Source: Lucinisca nassula
Lineage: Eukaryota; Mollusca; Bivalvia; Lucinida; Lucinidae
Assembly: GCA_963580285.1 (NCBI GenBank)
Contig: CAUZLF010000760.1
Coordinates: 62,001 to 126,000 of the forward strand
DNA length: 64,000 nucleotides
Direction: 5' to 3'
Made by a program: the position numbers and the translations under genes. The stretch's first letter is position 1, and every line of letters starts with the position of its first letter. The notes beneath the pieces are model-generated. The model did no database searches, was not told the origin of the DNA, and saw nothing but the letters and a program-made list of their open reading frames with translations. Below are positions 46,577-56,651 of this stretch, piece after piece.

Positions 46577-48505
46577 TGATCTGATCTTTTTGTTACTTTT
46601 GGTAAACGAGGATAAGCATAAAATCTCTAATGAGTTTGATTTTGGCTTGAATCTGACCACCGGATTTCCAGTTACATCCCCTTGAGGGTGAAAAAATTTT
46701 CCCATAGACTTACAATGTGAAAACGATGTCTCCAACTTGCTTGGCTATTTCTGACCTGACCTTCATCAAACTTCCAGATAACCAGAAGGAGCTTACAGTC
46801 TATGTTTAGTTCGCATTTTTGGGCCGCATGAGACAAAAGGCTTTCAAATTACATGCCCTTGAACATAAATATTAGTGAAAAATAGGGTCTCCACCTTTTC
46901 TCAGCCGTTTCTAATCTGATCTTTTTGAAACTTTCAGTAAATGAGAACAAGCATAAAATCTCAGATGAGTTTGAATTTGGCTTGAATCTGACATTCGGTT
47001 TTGATGTTACAGCCCTTAGAGCGCGAACAGTTTTCCCATAGACTTACAATGGAAAAAGGATGTTACCAACTTTTCTTTGCCATTTCTGATCTGATCTGAT
47101 CATCAAACTTGCAGATAACCAGGAGGGACATACAGTCTACATAGAGTTCGAATTTTGGCTGCATGAGACAAACAACTTTGGAGTTACCTGCCCTTGAGCA
47201 TGAATATTAGTGAAAAATGATGTCTGCACCTTTTCTCAACCTTTTTGATCTGATCTTTTTGAAACTTTTAGCAAACGTGGACAAGCAAAAATCTTCTTCT
47301 CAGAAACCATAAAGGCCAGAGCTTAGATATTTAGTATGTAGCAACATCAAATGGCAACCTACATAAATCCTGCCAATTATGCCCCTGGGATCCAAATTGG
47401 CCACACCCCAGGGCTCTTTAGCTCCCATAGACTTACAATTGGAAAAACTTCAAAAATCTTCTTCTCTGAAACCACAGGGCCCACAGCTTAAATATATAGC
47501 ATGTAGCAACGTCAAGTGGTCACCAAAAATAAATCCTGCCAACCAATTGCCCTTGGGGTCAAAATTGGTCATGCTCATGAGCCCATTTGCTCCCATAGAC
47601 TTATAATGGAAAAAAAAATCAAAAATCTTCTCCTCTGAAACCATAAGTCCCAGAGCTTAGATATTTTGTATGTAGCAACATGAAATGGTCATCTTAAGAA
47701 ATCCCGACAACCATGCCCCTTGGAAAATTGGCCATGCCCCTGGGCCCATTAGCTACCATAGATTTAAAATGGAAAAAAAACAACAACTTCAAATGGAAAA
47801 AAACATTCAAAAATCTTCTTCTTTGAAACCATAAGGCCCAGAGCTTAGGTATTTTGCATGTAGCAATGTTGAGTAGTTGCCTACACAAATTCTGCCAATC
47901 ATACCCTGGGGTCCAAATTGGCCAAATCCTGTGGCTCCTTAATTCCAATAAACTTATAATGAAAAAAAAAAAGCTTCAAAAATCTTCTTCTCTGAAACCA
48001 TTAAGTACAGACCTTAGATATATATATAGCTACATAAAATGGTTGCCTACATAAATCCTGCCAACCTGTCAGCCTCGATAGCGCAGTGGTTAGCGCGTTC
48101 GACTCATGATCGAGAGGTTGTGCGTTCGAATCCGCCACCGGTATCGAGGTGTGTCCTTGGGCAAGACACGTAATGACACTGTCCCACTCCACCCAGGTGT
48201 AAATGGGTAGCAGTGGTGTGAAAGCCACTGCCTCTCTCTCTCGCACGCGTGAAAACACCCGGAATGAGTGTTCGAGAGCGATTCAATAAGCTTACAGCTT
48301 TCATCGCAATCGAACTAAAATAAATTAGTATAAACTAAATCCTGCCAACCATGCCCTTTGGGTCAAAATTGGCCAACTCCCCAGGGCTCATTAGCTCCTA
48401 TAGACGTATACTGGAAAAAATCAAAAATCTTCTTCTCCAAAGCCATAAGGCCCAGAGCTTAGATATTTAGTATGTAGCAATGTCAAGTATTCTCCTACAC
48501 TAACG
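46577..48505 (+). mobile_element. Element E2, right part (type C then type F-like core)
   Basis: It continues the E2 core after E3. Two to three type C units run to about 47280. About six units related to type F then follow (AAAATCTTCTTCTCTGAAAC, CATAAGGCCCAGAGCTTAGA, ATTTAGTATGTAGCAAC, CATAGACTTATAATGG). A SINE is inserted at 48067. I see no clear 3' terminus of E2. Confidence 0.72.
48067..48335 (+). mobile_element. tRNA-headed SINE with 15-bp target duplication
   Basis: The head GCCTCGATAGCGCAGTGGTT and GTTCGAATCCGCCACC are A and B boxes of a tRNA-like promoter, with a CAT anticodon position (GACTCATGATC). The body has CCTTGGGCAAGACACGTAAT and AATGGGTAGCAGTGGTGTGA, and the end is AAAATAAATTAGTATAAAC. 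The duplication TAAATCCTGCCAACC lies at 48052-48066 and 48336-48350. The element is intact and probably recent. Confidence 0.9.
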
Positions 48506-49030
48506 ATTTTCCGCTACACAGATTTGTCATTCCCTGCAAATTGTCTCCTATGTAGACTGTGTACGTGAATGTTTCTGATCTTATCTACTTGGAAAAATTA
48601 GAAAAAAAACATCAGCTTATCCTGTGCTGAATTGGCCAATAGAATGTTTATAATGTGTTGATTATTTATATGAGTCACAACAAGAAAAAATTTGTTGTTA
48701 TAGAGGCTGTGATCAGCAAAATGAGTCTTGGAGCATGTGTGCTTGTGAAGAATCAGCCTTTATACCCACAGCGGATTAAATAGCATCAGATAAGATGGGG
48801 TATCATATGGACCAAGGTCACTCATATATAAAATTAACACTTAATTCGTTATTCATTAAAAACTGCTGGGCAAACTGAAGTCAAAATTCATAAGAAACTT
48901 TTTACAACCCCACATTGGATGATGCCAGGGGGGCAAATTGTTTTTTGTTTTCCATACGTGCATACATGCATACAGGAGTACTTGCATCCAAATGTACGTC
49001 CTTCCATATGAATGTGTGTAGGTGAGTATG
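48506..49030. other. No recognisable gene
   Basis: I see no exon or known repeat. A short CATACGTGCATACATGCATA stretch near 48952-48975 could be the GTGCGTCC-like part of another element's 5' end. Confidence 0.45.
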
Positions 49031-49740
49031 TAATACTGTTAAAGTTTTTGTACCAGGTATAGTCTGATCTTTTAAGAGCTCATATTTTCCAAACCATGTG
49101 ATGAATATGGTTCATATTTGGGATGGTGATAGATATAGGTCCAGTGTTTTATTCAGCAGTACCAACACCTATACCCATGACCACAAGGTCAAGGTTATGG
49201 ACGTTTACTTGAAATTTTATGATTGATTTGGTACATATTTGGTATGATGATAGATGTAGGTCCAAAGATATTTTCAGCAATACCCCCTCAGATGTAGGTC
49301 CAAAGTTTTTTTCAGCAATACCCCCTCTGTCCCACCCGTGCCTGTAACCTCAAAGGTCACAGACTTTTTAATTTTTAATATTAAAGACTCAGTTCAAGAT
49401 ATTTGTACCAGGTAGAACCTGAACTTTTATGATTTATTTGATACATATTTGGTATGATGATAGATGTAGGTCCAAAGATTTATTCAGCAATACCACCACC
49501 CATGCCCATGAACTGAAAGTAAAGGTCACAGACTTAGAAATGTTCAATGTTAAAGACTCCGGTTAAGATGTTTGTACCAGGTAGAAGCTGAACTTTTATG
49601 ATTGATTTGGTTCATATTTGGTATGTGATAGATGTACGTCCAAAGAATTATTCAGCAGCACCCCATTTCCTGCCTATGAGCTCAAGGTAAAGATCACAGA
49701 CTTCGAAATTTTTAATGATAAAATTTTCAAAGAACTATTA
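49031..49740. repeat. Tandem repeat, unit about 170-180 bp
   Basis: Units share TTTGTACCAGGTAGAA, TTTATGATTGATTTGGT, CATATTTGGTATGATGATAG, ATGTAGGTCCAAAGATTTAT and TCAGCAATACC. TTTGTACCAGGTA lies near 49047, 49402 and 49571. It is probably the core of the element that closes near 50046. Confidence 0.82.
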
Positions 49741-49870
49741 TTTTCCGAATCATATGATGGCTTTGATTTATATTTGCTATGTTGGTAAGTACTGGTCGAA
49801 AGGTTTATTTGGCAATACCCCAAACAGTGCCTAAGACATCAAGGTCTAGGTCAGAGAGTTAATGTTAATT

Positions 49871-50046
49871 AGGGCCCCGTAAATTTTTGCAAGTGCCCTA
49901 TAGTAATCACTCTTGTTTGTCCGTCCTTCTGTCCATCCGCCTGTCTGTAAAAACGGTAAAAACTCTTCAAAAATCTTCTCAGAACCAAATGGCTCCTTGT
50001 ATGTTCAGTAATCAGTTGAGCGGCTCAGGACCATTGGGCCTTTGGT
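49871..50046 (+). mobile_element. Short hairpin-ended element without core array
   Basis: AGGGCCCCGTAAATTTTTGC then GTTTGTCCGTCCTTCTGTCC resembles the 5' part of the hairpin-ended family. GTTGAGCGGCTCAGGACC then ATTGGGCCTTTGG resembles its 3' part. Only one core-like unit (AATCTTCTCAGAACC) lies between. An (ATT)n microsatellite follows (50047-50069). Confidence 0.6.
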
Positions 50047-50128
50047 TATTATTATTATTATTATTATCATTGTTGAATATAATCATGTCTTTTACATACG
50101 TGTGTTATTATTTGGGTTTCTTTTTTAG

Positions 50129-50192
50129 AAAGAGCATCATGGACGATTTGTGATTGGCAACCAAGAACCAGCAAATTTACATACACGACAAA
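50129..50192 (+). CDS. SMAP: Next exon of the SMAP-family gene
   Basis: A polypyrimidine tract plus AG (TTTCTTTTTTAG) precedes it and GTAAGT follows. The 64 nt encode KEHHGRFVIGNQEP and on to HTRQ, ending in phase 1. KEH.GR.VIG is the next block of the small acidic protein core and directly follows LMGASK of the exon at 29599-29685. The first codon is complete, matching the phase-0 upstream exon. The intron is therefore 50129 - 29685 - 1 = 20443 bp. Later exons are not in view. Confidence 0.82.
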
Positions 50193-50524
50193 GTAAGTCC
50201 TCAGTCTGTCATGATGAACTTCACTTTGTTGCACCTGAAAATATTTAATGGGCATCGGTACACCTTCAGCCACAGGGGAGGCAATCTCCCATGTCAATAG
50301 GGGTCATCTCATTTGCTCCTGAGGAGCGAATTCCTTTGAGAGTGGACCCCTTTTTCAGTGGCACAGGGCATATAGAAAAGCAAACAGGAAGCCCCAGAAG
50401 TTGTCTCCCTTTCAAAAATGACAAATTTACCAGGTGTTCCTGTTCTCCTTAAGGAAATAGAAACATTTAACAAGTATTATGCCTAGGCAAATTTATTAAG
50501 TTTTTTTTTTTTGCTTTCCTGCAT
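50193..50524. other. Intron sequence, no element recognised
   Basis: No exon or known repeat is seen downstream of the donor site. A poly-T run lies near 50500-50511. Confidence 0.5.
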
Positions 50525-51070
50525 CTGCCTTGCTGGCTCAGTCGGATTCCCATCCGACTGGTGATCATGAGGTCTTAGTTTTGATCCTGGCCATGCTGGC
50601 AACATTTTTTTCCTGTGTAGCGTAAGCCGGGTCATCCAGGAAGTCAAACAATGCATTCATTCATCCAGGTACTAACCATGATCTCCATTGCTTAACTTCG
50701 TGAATAAGTCAACCACTCTACCTGTGTAGGTAAAAGAGCTGGTTCCTACAGCAAGGCTGTAGAAGTGGTATATATCCATAACCGTTAACCCCCCTCCCCC
50801 CCCCCCCTCATCTCTTGACTTTGTCGCGAAATCACGCATGCCTCACAAGGCTAAACCCGAGGGCGGAGTCTTTGCAACAAACCAGTGGCACTGTTTCAAT
50901 CCAGTGTAGCGTGTACTTGGTCTTCACAAAGTCAAGCAACGTTGTCATCCATCCACGTACTAACCACACAATCCGTTGTTTAACTTTGTGAAAAAGCCAA
51001 CCACTCTACCCGCATCGCCAAAAGAGCAGCTCCTATACCAAAGCTGTAGAAGTGGTATATATCAATAATG
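50525..51070 (+). repeat. SINE-like unit with a duplicated tail
   Basis: TTGCTGGCTCAGTCGGATTC then AGTTTTGATCCTGGCC resembles a tRNA-type A/B-box pair. The tail (GTGTAGCG, AAGTCAAACAATGCATTCAT, CCAACCACTCTACC, GCTGTAGAAGTGGTATATAT) occurs twice, near 50615-50780 and 50905-51065, with a poly-C run between. Confidence 0.6.
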
Positions 51071-51074
51071 GTTA

Positions 51075-53491
51075 TCGTAAAACGCTCATATTTGGCGGTC
51101 ATTCTATTTTGGCACTATTGGATGTCAAGAAAAAAAAAATGCCAAAATTAAAAACCATCAATAAAGATATAAAAGAATAACAAACTGGCAGAAATTTATT
51201 TCCAATACACTTCACCAGTATGATATAGGGCGATAAAATTTTTCCTCAAGTCTTTCTCTTTGCTTAACTTGTCAACTATTTAGCCGTTTATCATGCTCAA
51301 CAAAGCTGAATAAAAGCAGATACTCTTTATAGGTATTGTCAAACATTGCATAATCGATACTGATTGACAGCTGTGTCTGTGGATAAACTGTGGATAAACT
51401 GATTAATTAAAAGATTTGATTTGTTTTCTTACAAGAATGCAGTGTGGAAAACAGTTGAAAATAAACATGTTTAACTTGCAAATTGCCCTTGTTAAACTTG
51501 AATGCATATGACAGACAGGTCATGGATTTTGTTTTTAGCTCACCTGTCACGTAGTGACAAGGTGAGCTTTTGTGATCACATTTTGTCCGTCTTGCGTGCA
51601 TGCATGCCTCCGTGCGTAAACAATTTCTTGTCCGTACGATAGCATCTTCATTTTTGAGATGATTTTAACCAGACTTGCACACAACTTGTACCACCATAAG
51701 ATCTGGGTTCCTTTCTTGAACCAGCCATATCCCATCATGTGTTACGGAGTTACGGCCCCTGAAATGGCAAAAATTGCCTATTTTGGTCTTGTACGCACAA
51801 TAGCATCTTCATTTATGATTTGATTTTAGCTAGACTTGCACACAACTTGTATCACCATGAGATCTAGGTACCTTTTTTGAACCAGCCATATCCCATCATG
51901 TGTTACGGAGTTACGGCCCCTGAAAGGGCAAAAATTGCCTATTTTGGTCTTGTTCGCACGATAGCATCTTCATTTATGATTTGATTTTAACCAGACTTGC
52001 ACACAACTTATACCACCATCAGATCTTGGTTACTTTCTTGAACCAGCCATATCCCATCATGTGTTTCGGAGTTACGGCCCCTGAAAGGGCAAAAATTGCC
52101 TATTTTGGTCTTGTCTGCATGATAGCTGTTTCATTTATGATTTGATTTTAACTAAATTTGCACACATTTTGTACCACCACAAAATATCTCGGTCAAGTTC
52201 GAATATGGGTCATGTTGGGTCAAAAAGTAGGTCTAATCATCATCAAACTTGCTCAGAATGATCATCTTGATAATATCTTGGTCACATTCGAATAACGGTC
52301 ATGTCGGGTCAAAAAGTAGGTCAGTAGGTCAAACCATAGAAAAACCTTGCGAACACACTAGAGGCCAGTTTTGGTCCAATCATCACTAAACTTGCCCAGA
52401 ATGATTATCTTGACAAAATCTGAGTCGAATTCGAACATGGGTCATGTCGGTTCAAAAAGTAGGCTAATTGTTCAAATAAGAGAAAAACCTTGTGAACATA
52501 CTAAAAGCCACAGTTTTGGTCCGATCATCATCAAACTTGCTCAGAATGATCATCTTGATAATATGTTGTATGGGTCATGGCTAGTCAAAAAGTAGGTCAA
52601 ATTATAGAAAAACCTTCTGAACACACTAGAGGCCACAGTGTAGGTCTGATCATCATCAAACTTGCCCAGAATGATCATCTTGACAATATCTGAGTCAAGT
52701 TCGAATATGGGTCATGTCGGTCCATAAAGTAGGTCAGAAGATAAAATCATAGAAAAACCCTCTGAACACACTAGAGGCCACAGTTTTGGTCCGATCATCC
52801 TCAAACTTGCTCAAAATAATCATTTGACAATATCTCAGTTAATTTCGAATATGGATCATATCTGGTCAGAAAGTAGGTCAGTAGGTCAGATTGTTGAAAA
52901 ACCTTGTGGACACACTAGAGACACCAGTTTTGGTCCGATCATCATCAAACTTGCTCAGAATGATCATCTTGACAATATCTGGGTCAAGTTCGAATATTGG
53001 TCATGTCGTGTCAAAAAGTAGGTCAGCAGGTCAAATCATAGAAAAACGTTTAGAACACTCTAAGAGGCCACAGTTTTAGTCAAATTATCATAAAACTTGC
53101 TCAGAATGATCATCTGGACAAAATCTCAGTTAAGTTCAAATATGGGTAATGTCAAATCAAAAAGTAGATCAGTAGGTTATTTTGTCATAACTTTTGAACC
53201 ATTTGAGATAGAGCCTTCATATTTGGCATGTAGGTTCCTTATGACAAGGGCTTCCCACTCATATAAAGATTTGACCTGTGACAAAATCACTCTGCTGATG
53301 AACAAGATGGCCACCATAGCTAAAAGTAGAATGTACTCGAGACAGTGACACACAGGTGAGCGAACCAGGACCCTGTGGGCCCTCTTGTTATATTTTGGGA
53401 ATCGAAAATCCGCTTACATATAAATCCGGCAAAAGTTTCACTCATAAATACCGCCAGAATTTGCTGCCACCAAATTTAAGTGCTTTACAGT
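51075..53491. mobile_element. Element E7: same end family as 41571-42209, split by E8
   Basis: The left end is CGTAAAACGCTCATATTTGG then CGGTCATTCTATTTTGGCAC. The right end is AATCGAAAATCCGCTTACAT then AATTTAAGTGCTTTACAG. The ends are inverted. E8 (51537-53389) is inserted within it, so its own length is only about 560 bp. Confidence 0.72.
51537..53389 (+). mobile_element. Element E8: complete hairpin-ended element with two core types
   Basis: It starts AGCTCACCTGTCACGTAGTG then ACAAGGTGAGCTTTTGTGAT, with GTGCATGCATGCCTCCGTGC after it. Three to four units of about 170 bp share GCATCTTCATTTATGATTTG, CAGACTTGCACACAACTTGT and TTACGGCCCCTGAAAGGGCA. About six units of about 165 bp follow, sharing GATCATCATCAAACTTGCTC, AGAATGATCATCTTGACAAT, GAATATGGGTCATGTCGG and CACACTAGAGGCCACAG. 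It ends CAGGTGAGCGAACCAGGACC then CTGTGGGCCCTCTTGTT. It was inserted in a T-run of E7. Confidence 0.85.
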
Positions 53492-53589
53492 ACAGTGTAG
53501 AAGTAACTGTTTCACCTGGATATTGAGCATGAAATATTTTCTGCAGTCATTCTCTACCTTCTACAGATTTTATCTGGAAACAAGTAAAA

Positions 53590-53924
53590 AGGGACTCAGG
53601 TATACAGTGCAGACCCTGAATATATGTCGCTTTAAGTAGTTTTCAGTGATATGTTAATGAGATATATGTAGGGTGCAGACAAGCCAAAATTGACAGTATT
53701 TTGGGGGCTAGTGCCCTTGAAAATAAGGTAAAAATCCCCAAAAGCTATCAAATCTTTGTTATATGCAATGGTATATGTATATTTCACCAAATTTGACCGG
53801 ATTTCATGAATTTGGGTGAAGTGCAGACTAGCCAAAATTGTAGACCTTTGTCCTTGAAAATGAGGTCAAGGCCACCAAAATCTAATCAAATCTTGGTAGG
53901 TCACAATGATATATTGTACCAAGT
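53590..53924. repeat. Tandem repeat, about 148 bp, running into the gap
   Basis: GTGCAGACAAGCCAAAATTG near 53671 and GTGCAGACTAGCCAAAATTG near 53820, with CCTTGAAAATGAGGTCAAGG-type sequence in both. The array may be collapsed, since it ends in the N run. Confidence 0.75.
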
Positions 53925-53947
53925 NNNNNNNNNNNNNNNNNNNNNNN
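53925..53947. other. Assembly gap (23 N)
   Basis: A run of N. The tandem repeat to its left and the LINE fragment to its right may not be truly adjacent. Confidence 1.
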
Positions 53948-54027
53948 AAACAATTTGCAAGGACTTTTATTCTTCTCAGATTTCGAAAAAGCTTTTGATA
54001 GCTGTAATCATGAATGTATATTACAAT
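53948..54027 (+). pseudogene. L1-like LINE reverse transcriptase, left piece
   Basis: One frame reads LQGLLFFSDFEKAFDS, which is reverse transcriptase motif A of L1-type LINEs (D.EKAFD). It stops at ACAAT, where the Penelope-like insertion begins. The frame resumes after the insertion at about 63094 with FGNGLINWVKVLY. Nothing upstream is visible because of the gap. Confidence 0.8.
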
Positions 54028-54376
54028 GTAGAAGTGGAGGCAATAATCAGGAATGGATACACTTAACCTACAGCTCCCATCAGAGACACCAAAGGGAAAG
54101 AAACACAAACATGAAACAACAGACCCTAATGGAAACATCAATAGCGGAAAGCCAATTCCCACAAAATGGCCAATAGGCTATCCAAAATAAAATATTATAA
54201 GCGCCACAAATACCCAAAGACAAACCACAGCAAAATATACCGCGACAGAAGAACCACATTGGAACGGTAAGCAGAAACGAATTCCACTGTTGGCTTCAAT
54301 CGATTTTACGTGGCCACAATCCTCGCCCTTACTTCCGTCGCGATTAAGACATATAATGTGTTCAGTCCGCATGAAG
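54028..54376 (-). mobile_element. Penelope-like tail, second subfamily, outer copy
   Basis: It opens GTAGAAGTGGAGGCAATAAT and continues CCTACAGCTCCCATCAGAGA, GAACCACATTGGAACGG and CGCGATTAAGAC to GTCCGCATGAAG. A first-subfamily tail abuts it at 54377, giving a tandem tail-tail arrangement. Confidence 0.85.
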
Positions 54377-54955
54377 AGTAGAAGTAAAACAAAGATCAGG
54401 AATCGATACAATTAACTTACTCCACCCACCAAAGACACCAAAGGGAAAGAAATACAAACATTAAGCGACCAGACCATAATGGAAACCTAAACAAAGGAAG
54501 GCCATAAGGACAGTTACTTTCCCACAAAATGGCCATATGACCATCCAAAATTAAAAAACACAAGTGATACACACAGTAAGTAACAAACAACAACATAAAT
54601 AAATCGCCACAGAAGAACCGCCTTGGAACGGTCAGTGGAAAGATTTCCACCGGGGGGCTTAAATCGATTTTACGTGGCCACAATCCTCGCCCTTACTTCC
54701 GTCGCGATTTAGATAAATAATTTGTCCAGTCCGCATGAAGGCCTCCTAACTCATCAGTGCAACATCTCCGTGAACACAAAAAATCAAAGAACCACAGAGG
54801 TGAGACAACGGTGAGGACTCGACAGCAAGAAACCACTGAAATGCTGGAGCAAAAGAAAACCAACAGTTAGACTCCGATGGGCCCGACCAGAGACAGAGCA
54901 TCAGGCACCAACCAACATTACCAAGAATTAGATCTCTCTAATTCTCAATAAGCCT
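54377..54955 (-). mobile_element. 3' untranslated region of Penelope-like copy A
   Basis: It lies directly downstream of the coding end on the minus strand. In minus sense it contains TGATGCTCTGTCTCTGGTCG, GAGATGTTGCACTGATGAGT, TAAATCGCGACGGAAGTAAG, GGCCATTTTGTGGGAAAGTA and TCGATTCCTGATCTTTGTTT, and ends TACTTCTACT. If TGA is read as selenocysteine, a SECIS stem-loop should lie here. I looked for the ATGA/GA quartet with an AA apical loop and saw none I could defend. Confidence 0.85.
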
Positions 54956-56651
54956 TTACGTTGGAGCCGTCATAGAATCTGAGGCCTGACCCACCGGCGT
55001 GCAATTAAAGAGGGAAACAAAGTTGCCAACCGTGATTGGGTTAACTACCATGCATGCAGTCTGTCGTATAACATCCATGTTGTACCCAATCTTTTTATAA
55101 CGAAGAGCGATTTTACGAAATTGGGTGCTGAAGTCATTGCGGTTATATATTTTTCTGAATTTATATTCTAAGTCACCATAAAATTCGGGTTCCGATAGAC
55201 CTTGTTGCAGAAGAGATTTAAGTCCAATATTGAATTTCGAAATTAAATCAGAATGGAGTCTATAAAATTTTGAAAATGCTTTGTGTAGTTTATGGTACCG
55301 ATAACCCTGATTAAGGAGTTTAGCCGTTAATAATTTATTACGAGTGTTGAAGTCAGTTACATGACTACACACTCTAGCAAATCGAATTAATTGCGAAATA
55401 TAAACGCCATAGGATGGCGCACGAGGAACATCACCATCCAAAAAAGGAAAATTTACAATCTCAAAATCAAAGTCATCGCGTTTATCATAAGTTTTGCACG
55501 AAACAAACCCATCTACAATAGATAGATGTAAATCCAAAAACGGGGCCGCGGTATCAGAAGAATTTGCTTTATTTAATTGAAGTTCTGGGGGGGGGGGGGT
55601 AAATCTGACTGATCAAACCATCGAAATAGGTATTATCAATATTTAATAAATCATCTAAATATCTAGAAGTGGAGCTAAAAGCTTCAATAATTTCAGATTG
55701 GTTATCAATGGAAAGCGACAACATGAAGTCTCGTTCATAACAATACAAGAACAGATCAGCCACAAGAGGTGAGCAATTCGTACCCATCGGAATACCCACA
55801 ATTTGTCTAAATAACTTAGTACCGAATCTAATATAAATATTGTCAAGTAGAAAGGTGAGGGCATCACACACTTTCTGACATGACCAAAGTGTATAATTCT
55901 TATGCTCTTTAGAAGTGAAAAATGCATTTCTGACATTACATGCAAGATAGAGAGAATCTTCTCTGTGAAAAGCCCATTCAATTAAATCATTAAGCTTTTC
56001 TTTTATAAGATTATGAGGAACTGTAGTGTAAAGAGTGGAAAAATCGTAAGTAGACAGACTTGAAGCACGAAAATGTCTGGATTTCAATTTGTTTAAAACC
56101 TCATTCGAATTTTTATAGACCAAAACAGATTTCTTCCTGATCTCTCAAAGACTTTATCACAATATTTAATCACATGCGTTTTAATAGCAGTAAGACAGGA
56201 CGTTAATAATTTAGAAAGTTCAGTGGTAGTGCAAGAGCTAGAATTTGCAATAAACCGTGCTTTGTAAGGTCTTTTATGAAGTTTTGGTAGCCAGTATAGC
56301 GTAGGAAGCTTGTCTTGGCCTTCGGTAACACACACAGCAAACTTGGTGGCTGAATGACAAATATGTTTATCTACTATAACTCTCTCTTCAGCTAAAGGCT
56401 GAAGTTCATAGGCCTTAGTACCACCAAGCTCCTGCTTAAGCGTGTTAACATAGTGGAGCCGTCACACAACGACGACATTGTTAGCGGCCTTGTCTGCAGG
56501 GGCAAAAACAAACTTCTTATGAAATTCTTGAATACCTAGCTTAAGAAGACGTAAAGACGTCTTAGGCTTAGGAGGTAATAAGTTAGTATTTTGAGAATAG
56601 AAAGAAATGCGTTTATTCACTAGTTTTAAAATGCTTAGTTTCCAGTCCTTA
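54956..56651 (-). pseudogene. Penelope-like (Naiad-type) reverse transcriptase, copy A C-terminal half
   Basis: Minus strand. After the LINE the frame resumes KLSILKLVNKRI, then FVFAPADKAANNVVVV, a TGA (56464-56462), RLHYVNTLKQEL, and LPTLYWLPKLHKRPYKARFI, a block typical of Penelope-like enzymes. Motif A is STYDFSTLYTT, the next block GIPMGTNCSPLVADLFLY, and motif C RYLDDLL with the catalytic DD. The thumb-side part has DLHLSIVDG, FPFLDGDVPRAPSYGVYI and NQGYRYHKLHKAF. The end is TAPT then TAA. Two frameshifts are seen: one base missing near 56113, and a 13-base G run (55587-55599) where copies have five. The enzyme would copy RNA at a nicked target. This copy is dead. Confidence 0.93.
56462..56464 (-). 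other. In-frame TGA at an expected cysteine (site d)
   Basis: The frame reads NNVVVV-TGA-RLHYVNT. From knowledge of related Penelope-like enzymes, cysteine usually follows this hydrophobic run. The frame is open on both sides for dozens of codons. It is a candidate selenocysteine codon; a simple nonsense mutation is the alternative. Confidence 0.65.

Noticed and set aside
48067..48140. Functional tRNA gene (CAT anticodon)
   Set aside because: A/B boxes continue into a non-tRNA body ending in an AT-rich tail, with a target duplication, so it is a SINE.
54377..54955. SECIS element
   Set aside because: ATGA occurs (for example CTGATGAGTTAGG in minus sense), but I could not pair a convincing stem with an AA loop and the GA partner by eye, so I make no call.
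55587..55599. 13-base G run as a programmed frameshift
   Set aside because: Other copies have five bases here; homopolymer expansion or assembly error is simpler.
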